Assembly: GCA_017633255.1 (NCBI GenBank)
Contig: JAGBPS010000004.1
Span: 1 to 59,388 of the forward strand
Direction: 5' to 3'
Origin: Bacteroidales bacterium
GTDB lineage: Bacteria > Bacteroidota > Bacteroidia > Bacteroidales > WCHB1-69
Length of the DNA stretch: 59,388 nt
The translations under genes were made by a program, and so were the position numbers. The notes beneath the pieces are model-generated. The model ran no database searches. It was not told where the DNA came from and saw nothing but the letters and a program-made list of their open reading frames with translations. Shown in pieces: positions 40,839-49,249 of the stretch (position 1 is its first letter; each line of letters begins with the position of its first letter).

Positions 40839-42749
40839 ATGCAACGCACAAGTAAATTATCGGAGATTTTTTTGCTTATAATCGTTACGATAGTTATTGT
40901 TCTCTTTTCTTATCCTGATGTCCGTCCGGACTACGGACCAGGGTTGGACCCATCGTATGTCTGGGGACTTAACTGGCTGTTTGTCAACGACTACAACAGT
41001 TTAATCCATCTGATTTATCCCTTTGGTCCTCTTGCATTTTTGAAGATTCCAAGCTACGAAGGAGCTAATTTCATCCTCTTCCTTATCTTTTTCACTCTAT
41101 TGAAAGTCAGCTTCATTGTGCTGGGTCTCATCGTAGCCGGTGTTGTGGGAAAAAGCAATGACACCACATCCGGCTCCAATCGCGTCAACCAGTGGCTGGT
41201 ACCGTCGGGTCTACTGTTTCTCGCCTCTTATTTCACCAATATAGACTTGTTGATCATTCTCAATTGCATCTTTTTATCTTTAATCCATATCCGCCAACAA
41301 AAATGGTGGGCTTTTACCGCAGCGGCAATAATCGCCACCCTCTCCCTTTTCATCAAAGTATCCATAGGGGTAAACTCTTTGTCGGTTATCGCAGTGACCC
41401 TTATAATTTCTGGTTTTACGAACAAGAATCTGAAGACCCTAGCCATACAATTCGCCATCTTTACAGTCACACTATTGCTGTTCTCCTTCATCATATTGCA
41501 TAATATAGACAACATTATCAACTGGTATACAGGAATTTTTCATCTCATTTTCGGATACGGTTCTTTAAATACATATTATCACAACCATGCGATATACCTG
41601 TTGATTTTTTTCCTGAGTCTCCTCGCCGGTCCGCTGATTTGCAAAAGCATTTCTGCCAGATATTTTTGCCTTATGTCCATCATTCCCCTATTGGCTTTTT
41701 GGAAACACGGCATCATACGCGAGGACTGCTGGCATTATTTCGGGATGGTTTATTTCGTCATCGTTTATTGGCTGACTCTATCACTTCTTGAAGAACGAAG
41801 GAAACCATACACACTATTGCTCGGAGCCATCTCCCTGTTATCGCTGATGCTGAATGCCGCTGAGATGGATGGATATGACATGCGTACCACCAAAGAGTTT
41901 TGCGGTGTGAAGAACATGACCGAACCTTTTTTCCATTACCATAATTACATTTCCAAAACTGAAGAATATACCAACTGGCGATTACAGGAAAGCCAATTGC
42001 CGGACACCATACTGCAACTGATCGGGTCGTCCAGCATCGACATATATCCTTTTGAATTCTCGTATGCCGCTCAAAACCAGCTCAACTGGCAGCCCCGCAC
42101 CGCTTTGGGCACCGCACTTTCACCATGGTTAGAGGCCAAATCCGCCCAGAACTTCTCGGGAAAAGAAGAGGCTGCCCATTTTGTGCTTTGGCATTTTCAG
42201 AAAGATCATTACGGGAAAAGATCCGTCTCAATGGACCAACGTTATTTTCTGAATGACGAACCTGAAGTAGTGAAAAACATCATCAATCACTACGAACCAG
42301 TAGCGGTAAACGAGCAGCTGTTGCTATTGGCTCACAGCAGCAGTCCTGCCATGGAAGACGCAGAATACGGAGAGATTTTCCACTCCCAATGGAACGAATG
42401 GATAGAGATTCCCCAAATGGAGAATACCATTGTACGCGTAAAAGTCGGTTCAAGCAAAAACATCATAGGGAAAATCCGATCGATTATTTACAAAGACATT
42501 TCCTATCTGATTGAATACCAAACCGATGAAGGCGAGAGCTACACTTATCACTATGACCCCGTATTAGCGACAGAAGGCCTATGGTGCGCACCCTTCATAC
42601 AATGGCCTTGCGACTCTGTCAGCGAAGCTCCCGCAGTAAGATTCCGGCTTTCGACCGACAATCAGAAATATGTAAAACCGGAAATCAGCTTACAATTTGA
42701 GTATCTAAAACTGACAGGAAGACCTAATCTGTTTTCAGATAAAAAATAA
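40839..42749 (+). CDS. Large polytopic membrane protein, possible GT-C-like
   Basis: A 636-residue protein with about eleven membrane helices up to residue 345 and a soluble C-terminal part of about 290 residues. The N-terminal YGPGLDPSYVWGLNW followed by YPFGPLAFLKIP resembles the G-x-D-P-S-W...YGPLGFL pattern of uncharacterised membrane glycosyltransferase-like proteins. The C-terminal region (RTALGTALSPWLEAKSAQNFSG, HFVLWHF, beta-rich end) would be periplasmic. No catalytic residues can be assigned. A TATCTTTG box lies at 40815-40822, 16 bases before the ATG. Function unknown; cell-envelope glycan assembly is possible. Confidence 0.6.
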   Translation: MQRTSKLSEIFLLIIVTIVIVLFSYPDVRPDYGPGLDPSYVWGLNWLFVNDYNSLIHLIYPFGPLAFLKIPSYEGANFILFLIFFTLLKVSFIVLGLIVAGVVGKSNDTTSGSNRVNQWLVPSGLLFLASYFTNIDLLIILNCIFLSLIHIRQQKWWAFTAAAIIATLSLFIKVSIGVNSLSVIAVTLIISGFTNKNLKTLAIQFAIFTVTLLLFSFIILHNIDNIINWYTGIFHLIFGYGSLNTYYHNHAIYLLIFFLSLLAGPLICKSISARYFCLMSIIPLLAFWKHGIIREDCWHYFGMVYFVIVYWLTLSLLEERRKPYTLLLGAISLLSLMLNAAEMDGYDMRTTKEFCGVKNMTEPFFHYHNYISKTEEYTNWRLQESQLPDTILQLIGSSSIDIYPFEFSYAAQNQLNWQPRTALGTALSPWLEAKSAQNFSGKEEAAHFVLWHFQKDHYGKRSVSMDQRYFLNDEPEVVKNIINHYEPVAVNEQLLLLAHSSSPAMEDAEYGEIFHSQWNEWIEIPQMENTIVRVKVGSSKNIIGKIRSIIYKDISYLIEYQTDEGESYTYHYDPVLATEGLWCAPFIQWPCDSVSEAPAVRFRLSTDNQKYVKPEISLQFEYLKLTGRPNLFSDKK

Positions 42750-42778
42750 TGAAACGGGAAATGCCCATTTGGAAACAT

Positions 42779-43402
42779 TTACTTGCGTAAGGCATTTATG
42801 TCGGCCTCTATCTGATCCAGCACCTTCAGCACATGCTGGATTTTATCCTCAAAGAAAATTTCGGCTTTGATTATGCGCAGCACAGGGTGTCCTTTCCAGA
42901 CTGCCAGAATACGGTCGTCCACATCACGGGCCACCTCCACCGACTCGGAGCGGCATTTATTATTATATAAGGTATAGAAATCCTCCGCACCTTTGGCGGC
43001 CGTGCAAACATGCAACACCGCATCGTAACGTTCGTTGCGCAACTGCTGCTCGGTCATGCCGATATCGTCTTTAATGTGCTGCCACACTTCCGAAGGCATG
43101 TAGGCGGCGGTGTCCATGGTGCCGCGGTCGCAAATCAGCATGGCTGGCTTGCCGCAATTCTCCGCAATCCGCATCATGCTGTCCTCCATCTGCAGCTGGA
43201 ATTGCAGTTTTGACTCTTCTGTAACAAACGATAGATTAGCGTCTTTGGTCAGGAAATCGGCACCCGCCTCGCTGAACAGCGTGGCAGCTTCCGGCAACAA
43301 GTATACCGCATAGCCTTTCAACTCGAATTTCTCTCTGATGCGTTTCAAAATGGTTGATTTTCCTGCACAGGGACCTCCGGTGAGTGCGATTCTTGTGACC
43401 AT
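42779..43402 (-). CDS. AAA_28-type ATPase/kinase (NadR/Ttd14-like)
   Basis: A 207-residue P-loop protein: Walker A GGPCAGKST (residues 9-17), PEAATLFSEAGADF, FQLQMEDSMMRIAEN, and MLICDRGTMDTAAYM, in which the Asp-Arg-Gly motif is typical of the AAA_28 family (NadR kinase domain and eukaryotic Ttd14 relatives). These bind or phosphorylate nucleotides, phosphoinositides or cofactors. It starts 17 bases after lpxC and is likely co-transcribed with it. The substrate is unknown. Confidence 0.82.
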   Translation of the reverse strand: MVTRIALTGGPCAGKSTILKRIREKFELKGYAVYLLPEAATLFSEAGADFLTKDANLSFVTEESKLQFQLQMEDSMMRIAENCGKPAMLICDRGTMDTAAYMPSEVWQHIKDDIGMTEQQLRNERYDAVLHVCTAAKGAEDFYTLYNNKCRSESVEVARDVDDRILAVWKGHPVLRIIKAEIFFEDKIQHVLKVLDQIEADINALRK

Positions 43403-43419
43403 GCGTATTCGTTTTGCGG

Positions 43420-44319
43420 TTATTCAAACAACATTTTCTTGGCCAATTCCGTGTTGGCGAAATGTCCCGGATGGCTGGCATACACCCTGCCTTTCAGCGG
43501 TTTACCCAGCAGGTACAGGTCACCCACAAGGTCGAGGAGCTTATGCCGTGCCGGCTCGTTGGAATGATGCAACTCCACATTGTCCAGCACACCGTTCTCT
43601 GTGACCTTCAGATTCTTACGGTTGAAGAAGGCACTCAGCTGATCCAAGACTTTCTGCTCCGGCATCTGGGCCACGAAAACGATAGCGTTGTCCACATCGC
43701 CGCCCTTCACCAGATTGTTAGCAATCAGGAATTGCAGCTCGTGCAGAAAAACGAAGGTTCTGCAATTGTATATCTCTGGATAGAAATTGGTTATATCTTT
43801 CAGTTCTGCCGTTTGGGTAGCCAACACGGCGGTGCCATAATCCACATCCACCTTAATGTCGAAGCCATCGTAAGGTTCCACCCTAATCTCTATCTGTTTT
43901 TCCGGCAAGGAGAAACTGTAGGGTTTCGTCACCACGAAATATTCTCTTTCCTGTTGCTGCTCCACGATGCCAGCTTTTTGCAGGGCCTCCACATAATAGC
44001 GGGCGCTGCCATCCAGGATCGGGGTCTCCTCGGCATCGATATCCACTATGACATTGTCAATCTGCAATCCCGCCAGAGCCGCCATCAGATGCTCAACCGT
44101 GCGCACCTCGGCATTGTTCTCCTTGAGGGAAGTGCCTCGCGAAGTGTCGAACACATTGGTAGCGATAGCATGAACCATGGGCTGTCCGGGCAGATCTATA
44201 CGGCGGAACAGGATGCCCGTGTGTTCGGGAGCGGGGTTAAATGTTACGGTAACATTTTTTCCGGTATGCAGGCCTCTGCCTGACAGGCTGACGGAGGAGG
44301 AGATGGTGTGGGTGTTCAT
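43420..44319 (-). CDS. lpxC: UDP-3-O-acyl-N-acetylglucosamine deacetylase, stand-alone
   Basis: A 299-residue LpxC, the committed step of lipid A synthesis. It has SLSGRGLHTGKNVTV, TVEHLMAAL (zinc ligand H77), ARHKLLDLVGDLYLLG (H259, D263 zinc ligands) and ASHPGHFANT (general acid H286). In Bacteroides and Porphyromonas LpxC is normally fused to FabZ, giving about 460 residues. Here the protein ends after the deacetylase domain at a clean TAA, and the next frame is an ATPase, so the fusion is absent. lpxD precedes it on the same strand with a 234-base repeat-filled gap. Confidence 0.94.
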   Translation of the reverse strand: MNTHTISSSVSLSGRGLHTGKNVTVTFNPAPEHTGILFRRIDLPGQPMVHAIATNVFDTSRGTSLKENNAEVRTVEHLMAALAGLQIDNVIVDIDAEETPILDGSARYYVEALQKAGIVEQQQEREYFVVTKPYSFSLPEKQIEIRVEPYDGFDIKVDVDYGTAVLATQTAELKDITNFYPEIYNCRTFVFLHELQFLIANNLVKGGDVDNAIVFVAQMPEQKVLDQLSAFFNRKNLKVTENGVLDNVELHHSNEPARHKLLDLVGDLYLLGKPLKGRVYASHPGHFANTELAKKMLFE

Positions 44320-44545
44320 GAGGTTTTAGGGGTTAGGGATTAGGGGATAGGGGTTAGAGTTTAGTTGGGCTATGAGGTGTGAGCTGTGAGCAGTGAGCTA
44401 TGAGCAGTGAGCTATGAGGTGAGGGCTATGAGTTGTGAGCTGTGAGTTGTGAGCTGTGAGTTGTGAGGTGTAGGGGTTAGAATTCAAAATTCAGAATTCA
44501 GAATTAAAATAAATAGTTTTCAACTTTCAGTTTTCAGTTTTCAAC
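44320..44545. repeat. Heptamer repeats between lpxD and lpxC
   Basis: The 234-base gap is almost entirely tandem repeats: ggttagg-type units, then many gtgagct / atgagct / gttgtga heptamers (44370-44470), then attcaga and ttttcag types. The mirrored set (ctcacag, gctcata) fills 54.14-54.25 kb. Confidence 0.9.
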
Positions 44546-44553
44546 TTAATCAA

Positions 44554-45564
44554 TTAATTATCTAGTTTGTCCACTTTCTGGAAGAGTTCGGGGAGTTTCT
44601 TGCGGTAGATGATAAGGCGGCGTTCCTGGGTAATCGGGATGGCGGGACTGCCGAGGTAGGCTTGTCCGCCCTTCAGAGAGTTGGTCACGCCGGACTGGGC
44701 CGCCACGATGGTCTGGTCGCCGATGGTGATATGGCCGGCAACGCCCACCTGACCGGCAAAGATGCAATGCTTGCCCACCTTGGTGGAGCCGGAAACACCC
44801 GACTGGGCTGCGAAGGCACTACCCTCACCCACTTCCACATTATGGGCAATCTGTACCAGATTATCAATCTTGGCATTTTTATGGATGATGGTCGAACCCA
44901 TGGTAGCACGGTCGATGCAGGTATTGGCACCAATCTCCACATTGTCCTCGATTACCACATTGCCGATTTGCGGCACCTTGGTGAACTCACCGTTCTGGGC
45001 GGCGAAACCGAAACCGTCGGCACCGATGACTGTGCCTGCGTGAATGATGCAATCGTTGCCCACCACACACTCGGCATAGATTTTCACACCGGCGTTCAGC
45101 ACCGTGTCGTGACCGACTTTCACATTGTCGCCGAGGCACACATGCGGAAAAATCTTGGTATTGTCACCCACCACCACATTCTCACCAATGCTGACGAACT
45201 CGCCAATATAGACATTCTGTCCGATTTTGGCGGATTCAGCCACGCAAGCCATTTTGGAGATGCCAACCTTGCTGTTTTTCTTCATCTGGTTATAGAAATC
45301 CAGCAACTTAGCGAAGGCGAAATAAGAATTCTCCACCCGCAGCAGAGTGCAAGGCACCGGCTTCTCGGGCACAAAATCCTTGTTCACGATAGCAGCGGTG
45401 GCTTTCGTTTCATATATATAATGAGTGTATTTGGGATTAGCGAGGAAGGTGAGACCGCCTTCAAAGCCTGCTTCGATTTTGCAGACAGTTTTGATTTTGG
45501 CCTGGGCATCGCCCTCGACAGTAGCGGCGATGACTTCGGCGATTTGAGCGACTGTAAATTCCAT
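44554..45564 (-). CDS. lpxD: UDP-3-O-(3-hydroxyacyl)glucosamine N-acyltransferase
   Basis: A 336-residue LpxD. The N-terminal uridine-binding domain ([31 protein letters not shown]) is followed by a long left-handed beta-helix of hexapeptide repeats ([35 protein letters not shown]), with the catalytic His in [13 protein letters not shown], and a C-terminal helix. It adds the N-linked hydroxyacyl chain to the lipid A precursor that LpxC produces. Normal length; upstream is a 200-base AT-rich gap before the divergent tRNA. Confidence 0.95.
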   Translation of the reverse strand: MEFTVAQIAEVIAATVEGDAQAKIKTVCKIEAGFEGGLTFLANPKYTHYIYETKATAAIVNKDFVPEKPVPCTLLRVENSYFAFAKLLDFYNQMKKNSKVGISKMACVAESAKIGQNVYIGEFVSIGENVVVGDNTKIFPHVCLGDNVKVGHDTVLNAGVKIYAECVVGNDCIIHAGTVIGADGFGFAAQNGEFTKVPQIGNVVIEDNVEIGANTCIDRATMGSTIIHKNAKIDNLVQIAHNVEVGEGSAFAAQSGVSGSTKVGKHCIFAGQVGVAGHITIGDQTIVAAQSGVTNSLKGGQAYLGSPAIPITQERRLIIYRKKLPELFQKVDKLDN

Positions 45565-45715
45565 AATTTTTCAAAGTTGTGATGCAAAAGTACGACATTT
45601 TGAGCCGCCATGTCCAATTCAGCAGCCCCACATCTATTAAAAAAAGTTAATAAGAAACACAAAACACTGATTATCAGAAGCAAATAAAAAATCAAAAAAG
45701 ATGAGTGATGGATGC

Positions 45716-45745
45716 TTGTCAGAATGAAAAAAAGTTGTATCTTTG
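45716..45745 (+). promoter_or_regulatory. Promoter of tRNA-Ser
   Basis: TTG at 45716-45718 and TATCTTTG at 45738-45745 are 19 bases apart, a close match to the phylum's promoter. The start site should fall about 20 bases before the tRNA. Confidence 0.72.
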
Positions 45746-45771
45746 CAACCGATTTCAGAAATGAACCAAAC

Positions 45772-45858
45772 GGAAAGGTGGGTGAGTGGCTGAAACCAAC
45801 AGTTTGCTAAACTGTCGTAGGGGTAACCCTACCGCGAGTTCGAATCTCGCCCTTTCCG
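45772..45858 (+). tRNA. tRNA-Ser (anticodon GCT)
   Basis: An 87-base tRNA. The acceptor stem is GGAAAGG / CCTTTCC with discriminator G, the anticodon stem-loop ACAGT TTGCTAA ACTGT has GCT at 45806-45808, a long variable arm GTAGGGGTAACCCTAC is typical of class II tRNAs, and the T arm is GCGAG TTCGAAT CTCGC. The next bases are CA rather than an encoded CCA. Confidence 0.95.
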
Positions 45859-45873
45859 CAGCTGAGAAGTTCC

Positions 45874-45906
45874 AGGAGCATACGTTAGTGTGCTCCTATT
45901 TTGTTT
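45874..45906 (+). terminator. Terminator of tRNA-Ser
   Basis: AGGAGCA (45874-45880) pairs with TGCTCCT (45891-45897) and is followed by ATTTTGTTTTG. Confidence 0.75.
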
Positions 45907-46180
45907 TGAGCACCTTCGTTGACAGCTTACTGGCATAAGGAGGTGCGCAAAAACAAAAGCCAGACGCAACTTGTTTGCGTCTGGAAGTTCGAAGATGCAA
46001 GGACGCCCGCGGCAGCGCAGAGATCTTTAATCTCGCCCTACATTGAGCACCTTCGTTGACAGCTTGCTGGCATAAGAAGGAGCGCAAAAACAAAAGCCAG
46101 ACGCAACTTGTTTGCGTCTGTAAGTTCGAAGATGCAAGGACGCCCGCGGCAGCGAAGAAATCTTCAATCTCGCCCTTTCC
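45907..46180. repeat. Two 137-bp tandem repeats behind the tRNA
   Basis: Units start at 45907 and 46044 with TGAGCACCTTCGTTGACAGC. Each contains a strong CAGACGCAA/TTGCGTCTG hairpin and a block CGAAGATGCAAGGACGCCCG. Each ends in AATCTCGCCC, which is the 3' part of the tRNA-Ser T arm. Differences between the units are few. Confidence 0.88.
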
Positions 46181-46183
46181 GCA
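46166..46183. repeat. Duplicated tRNA-Ser 3' end (att-like)
   Basis: AATCTCGCCCTTTCCGCA is identical to the end of the tRNA plus flank at 45843-45860. Such 3'-end copies are normally left by integrases that use tRNA genes as attachment sites. The intervening 300 bases carry no integrase gene. Confidence 0.7.
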
Positions 46184-46188
46184 ATAAA

Positions 46189-46215
46189 AAGCAAGGTGAA
46201 AGCCTTGCTTTTTTT
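46189..46215 (+). terminator. Rho-independent terminator
   Basis: AAGCAAGG (46189-46196) and CCTTGCTT (46203-46210) form a stem followed by TTTTT. Confidence 0.8.
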
Positions 46216-46265
46216 GTTTCCAGACCTTTGTCGGGTGCTTGCATACGTAAAAAAGGTCTGGAAAC
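46216..46265. repeat. Perfect 14-bp inverted repeat
   Basis: GTTTCCAGACCTTT (46216-46229) and AAAGGTCTGGAAAC (46252-46265) with a 22-base loop lie just before the ORF6N fragment. It could be a terminator, an operator or the scar of an element end. Confidence 0.75.
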
Positions 46266-46271
46266 AATTTC

Positions 46272-46685
46272 ATGTTTGAGTTAACAAAGGAAGAATATGA
46301 TTTTTTAAGGTGCAATTTTTTCACCTTAAAAAACGGTCGGGGAAAACACAGCAAATACCTGCCTTACGCTTTTACACAGGAAGACATTGCCATGCTGTCC
46401 GGTTTACTGAAAACCCCCATTGCCATCCAAGTAAACATCAATATTATGCGTGCGTTTTTTCAAATGCAAAAGGCATTGCTCACATTGCAAAATTCAAGCC
46501 TACAAATCGAAGAGATTCGGTCTGAGATAAAACAACTTAGGATTGATATGGATGAAACTTTACGATGTCAAAACGACATTAATGAGATGGTGTTAAAAGA
46601 ACAAGATAAATTATCTATCCAAATAGACAATATCAACATCACCATAAAGGATAGGACAAAAGAAAAACGCTGTCGTGGGCTTTGA
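46272..46685 (+). pseudogene. Truncated ORF6N-domain protein
   Basis: The 137-residue frame reads as the second half of an ORF6N domain (MFELTKEEYDFLRCNFFTLK, HSKYLPYAFTQEDIAMLSGLL, IQVNINIMRAFFQMQKAL) plus a coiled-coil tail. The N-terminal half of the domain, normally about 60 residues ending in the FPEDFMFQLT-like segment, is missing, so this is a 5'-truncated gene. Its last seven codons read into a 110-bp dispersed repeat. ORF6N genes are common in phages and Bacteroidota accessory regions. Confidence 0.72.
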
Positions 46686-46778
46686 CAGCGTTTTTGTTTA
46701 CCATAATTCCGCGATAACGATTGAAGCGGTTATGAGGACGCAAGGACGAAATTCAAGCGGAAAGCGTGCCCAGTCGCC
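46669..46778. repeat. 110-bp dispersed direct repeat, copy 1
   Basis: Matches 49578-49687 with two differences. It begins with a terminator-like hairpin (GCTGTCGTGGGCTTTGACAGC followed by GTTTTTG) and ends GTCGCC. It follows the ORF6N fragment; copy 2 precedes the FISUMP-like gene end. Confidence 0.92.
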
Positions 46779-46812
46779 CAAAAGAAAAAAATTAGACTTC
46801 AAGCCATCATTA

Positions 46813-46846
46813 GTTTAACGTACCCGAAATATCAGGTCATAAAAAC
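46813..46846. repeat. 33-35 bp array repeat, copy 1
   Basis: Carries ACGTACCCGAAATATCAGG with flanking TTTA and TCATAAAAAC; one base differs in the core from copies 2 and 3. It lies 12 bases beyond the stop codon of the secreted-protein gene at 46859. Confidence 0.92.
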
Positions 46847-46858
46847 ATATAGCATTTT

Positions 46859-47326
46859 TCAGTTTTCCGCGGCCTGGCACTTTTTATTCAACAACTTCAG
46901 CTCTGCTATCAAGTTCAGGTATTCAGAAGAAAAGAGGTAATCGATTTCATGACAGATTCGTTTGCTGTATACTTTTTTCCCTTTGGAATAGCATGTGATG
47001 CCAATCACGGGTTGACTGGTTTCCACATTCTCACTGTTCTTCCTTATTATGGGTGAGTTGTCAAAAAAGGCGGCTTTTATCATTTGTAGAATGTTCGCCG
47101 CTGTCGTATCGGAAAGCAGATAGGTACAAACATTCCCGTATTCTTTGTCGCCAATGGTTATCGTCTCTTTTGACTTTAGGTAATTAAAATCAAAAGAACA
47201 TAATTCGTCGAGATAATACATTTCAATACGGTCGATGGTTCGGAAATTGACATTCGATTGGGCAACCACCTGAGTGAAAAGGCAAAACGACAACAATATA
47301 GGGAAAAATCTTTTCATATATGACAA
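46859..47326 (-). CDS. Hypothetical secreted protein in repeat-delimited array
   Basis: A 155-residue protein with a signal peptide (MKRFFPILLSFCLFTQVVAQ, starting four codons after the first ATG). The mature part has three Cys (LCSFDF, NVCTYLL, ITCYSKGKK) plus RICHEIDY, and a helical end (YLNLIAELKLLNKKCQ). Family not recognised. Copies of the 33-35 bp repeat lie 12 bases after its stop and 6 bases before its start codon, as in a cassette. Confidence 0.6.
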   Translation of the reverse strand: MSYMKRFFPILLSFCLFTQVVAQSNVNFRTIDRIEMYYLDELCSFDFNYLKSKETITIGDKEYGNVCTYLLSDTTAANILQMIKAAFFDNSPIIRKNSENVETSQPVIGITCYSKGKKVYSKRICHEIDYLFSSEYLNLIAELKLLNKKCQAAEN

Positions 47327-47332
47327 CTATAA

Positions 47333-47367
47333 GTTTTAACGTACTCGAAATATCAGGTCATAAAAAC
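47333..47367. repeat. 33-35 bp array repeat, copy 2
   Basis: Core ACGTACTCGAAATATCAGG with TTTTA and TCATAAAAAC flanks. It sits immediately upstream of the ATG at 47326 and 3 bases after the stop of the gene at 47371. Confidence 0.92.
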
Positions 47368-47370
47368 TGG

Positions 47371-48507
47371 TTATGGGTAGATGATTTTCCGTTCGCTCTT
47401 TTTGAGTAGGAATCCGTTCTCGTAGTGCAGGCATTTCACCCAGTTTCCCTTATCATCATACTCATATTTCCAGGTCAATGAGTACATAACAGTCATACCG
47501 TCGCCCGAGTAATAGCTTTTTTCAGACAGGGCCCCGTGGTCGTCATATTTGAAAGTGACTTTGCAGATAGTAGAGCTGATGCTGCAACACCGGTTGGGGT
47601 AAGGATTGTAGTATCCCAGATGTTCCCCTTCTACACAGATGAGTCTTCCTTGGGCATCGTATTGGGATGTAAATCGGCGGCTGGCGGTGAAAGGATATGC
47701 TGTGCTGTCTCTCAGAAGGTCTGTCTCTATGGTTGAATGCAGGGAGTCGTCGTAATAATATTGCTTGTGAAGGGTAGGGGAATCTTTTTTGTTGATTGTG
47801 AAAGGGACTCTCTTTTCCGTCACTATCCGATTGTGGTCGTCGTATGTGTAGGTGGTGATATCCTCTAAACGATTCTGCTCGTAGTGGCACTGCGATTTAA
47901 TCCGTTGGAGAGAATCATAGCGGATGGCCTCCATTTTTCTCCAAGAGTCATCTCCCCCCCCCCTCTTTTGTTCCCAAAGGATCGGCAATCCGTTCTGGAA
48001 GGTGAAGCGGTTGAGTATGGTTTGGCTGGAATTGAGTGTGGGTGTTGCGCTGGAACGTCTTATGTGTCTCCTTCTCCTGTTTGAGGATTTTTGGTCGTGG
48101 GTGGATAGCAGCACGGCAGTTTCGATTCTCCTGTAGAAGGTGGTTTCGACAATCTCCTGGTCGATACTGCTGATTTTTCCGTCGGAAGAATATGAAAAAG
48201 TAGTTGTTGTTTTCGGGGTGGTTGTGTAAAAGATGTGTTTGCTGTATTTCTTGTCGCGTTCAATTAAAAAATATCCCGTATAATCGTGGCTTGGGTTTGG
48301 GTGATAGTCTTGGGTCTCTATAATCTTTACGACGTTGCCGTGGACGTTGTCCTCTCTGAGTTCGTATGGGATAGTGTTGTACGAAGAGAATGTCGGTTGG
48401 AGTCCTGTTGTCACATCATTGAAGACATATTGACTCTCCTGCGCCGAAAGAAGGGCTCCGGCCAGTGTAATAACCAAAATAAGAACAAAAGCTCTTTGTC
48501 GTATCAT
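47371..48507 (-). CDS. Secreted protein with RHS/YD-like repeats
   Basis: A 378-residue exported protein (signal MIRQRAFVLILVITLAGALLSAQ). The mature protein contains YD-type repeats: YSSDGKISSIDQEIV, YDSLQRIKSQCHYEQ, YDDHNRIVTEKRV, YDAQGRLICVEGEH, YDDHGALSEKSYYSG and YDDKGNWVKCLHYENG. Each resembles the strand-turn-strand of RHS shells but without a core or toxin tip. Such proteins are frequent surface or periplasmic proteins in Bacteroidota. A C-tract of nine bases (near 47958) makes it a candidate for slipped-strand variation. It is the second cassette of the repeat array. Confidence 0.68.
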   Translation of the reverse strand: MIRQRAFVLILVITLAGALLSAQESQYVFNDVTTGLQPTFSSYNTIPYELREDNVHGNVVKIIETQDYHPNPSHDYTGYFLIERDKKYSKHIFYTTTPKTTTTFSYSSDGKISSIDQEIVETTFYRRIETAVLLSTHDQKSSNRRRRHIRRSSATPTLNSSQTILNRFTFQNGLPILWEQKRGGGDDSWRKMEAIRYDSLQRIKSQCHYEQNRLEDITTYTYDDHNRIVTEKRVPFTINKKDSPTLHKQYYYDDSLHSTIETDLLRDSTAYPFTASRRFTSQYDAQGRLICVEGEHLGYYNPYPNRCCSISSTICKVTFKYDDHGALSEKSYYSGDGMTVMYSLTWKYEYDDKGNWVKCLHYENGFLLKKSERKIIYP

Positions 48508-48514
48508 TTCTATA

Positions 48515-48549
48515 GTTTTAACGTACTCGAAATATCAGGTCATAAAAAC
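48515..48549. repeat. 33-35 bp array repeat, copy 3
   Basis: Identical in its core to copy 2 and placed 7 bases upstream of the ATG at 48507, the same relation as copy 2 has to its gene. Confidence 0.92.
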
Positions 48550-48657
48550 CTGTAGAATGGTACGTTTTGTGAATCATATTATTACAACGATTTTTGTCTA
48601 AAAAAATTGTGCGACTTCGCATTTTTTGAACTTCTCAATTAACGGTGCAAAAATAAA

Positions 48658-48688
48658 AAAAAAGCCGTTACAAATCGCAACGGCTTTT
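48658..48688. terminator. Bidirectional terminator
   Basis: AAAAGCCGTT (48660-48669) and AACGGCTTTT (48679-48688) form a ten-pair stem with an A-run before it. It lies 34 bases after the stop of the small acidic gene on the minus strand. Confidence 0.78.
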
Positions 48689-48721
48689 CAAAACTAATTC
48701 AAAATAATACGAAAAAGGGTT

Positions 48722-48946
48722 CTATGTGGTTTCTTCCTCCTCCTCATCATCAAGGTTGGTGGACTGGCCAATAAGGGAGTCCATATCCCCGGTGTAGATT
48801 TGGGCGGTCGGGGTGTCATAAATAACAGCAGAAACATGCAATTTATTGAAGAAAAGGTTATATTTTTGCAATCGATTAGATGGTAGTAATGCCATGTAGT
48901 CTACGCCCAATTCAGCACATGTTGGATTGGGTATTTTTTCTGACAA
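48722..48946 (-). CDS. Small acidic-tailed hypothetical protein
   Basis: A 74-residue frame (MSEKIPNPTCAELGVDYMALL...) ending in an acidic tail (NLDDEEEEETT). It has no signal peptide and I recognise no family. A terminator follows it and a CCTCG hairpin (48961-48982) precedes it, which supports a small independent transcript. Coding status is uncertain. Confidence 0.42.
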   Translation of the reverse strand: MSEKIPNPTCAELGVDYMALLPSNRLQKYNLFFNKLHVSAVIYDTPTAQIYTGDMDSLIGQSTNLDDEEEEETT

Positions 48947-49249
48947 GTTCTAAAATACGAAAGCCTCGTATATCCGAGGCTTAAGTGCGGCATGAACCTT
49001 TCGGCACACGCCTAATTAGAAGATGCAAAAGTAAACAAATTTTTCGAACTGACAACTTGTTTTTGTTGTAATTAGCCTATACATTTCACTTCAAAAAATA
49101 AAAAAAGCCAGTTCTACAGGGTTGCGGAACCCGTTGGTAAGACCGACTTATATCACACTGCAAAAATAGCAAAAATCGCAGAAACCCGCAAACTTCTCTT
49201 CGAAAAATTTCAGAAATTCCGCCTCCATCCCCCTGTGGCGGTTTCTTTT

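Noticed and set aside
45907..46183. Possible CRISPR array behind tRNA-Ser
   Set aside because: Only two long 137-bp units, no short repeat-spacer alternation and no cas genes; the units share the tRNA end instead.
46813..48549. 33-35 bp repeats as CRISPR repeats
   Set aside because: The spacing is 0.5-1.2 kb with genes between the copies, far from a spacer-sized interval.
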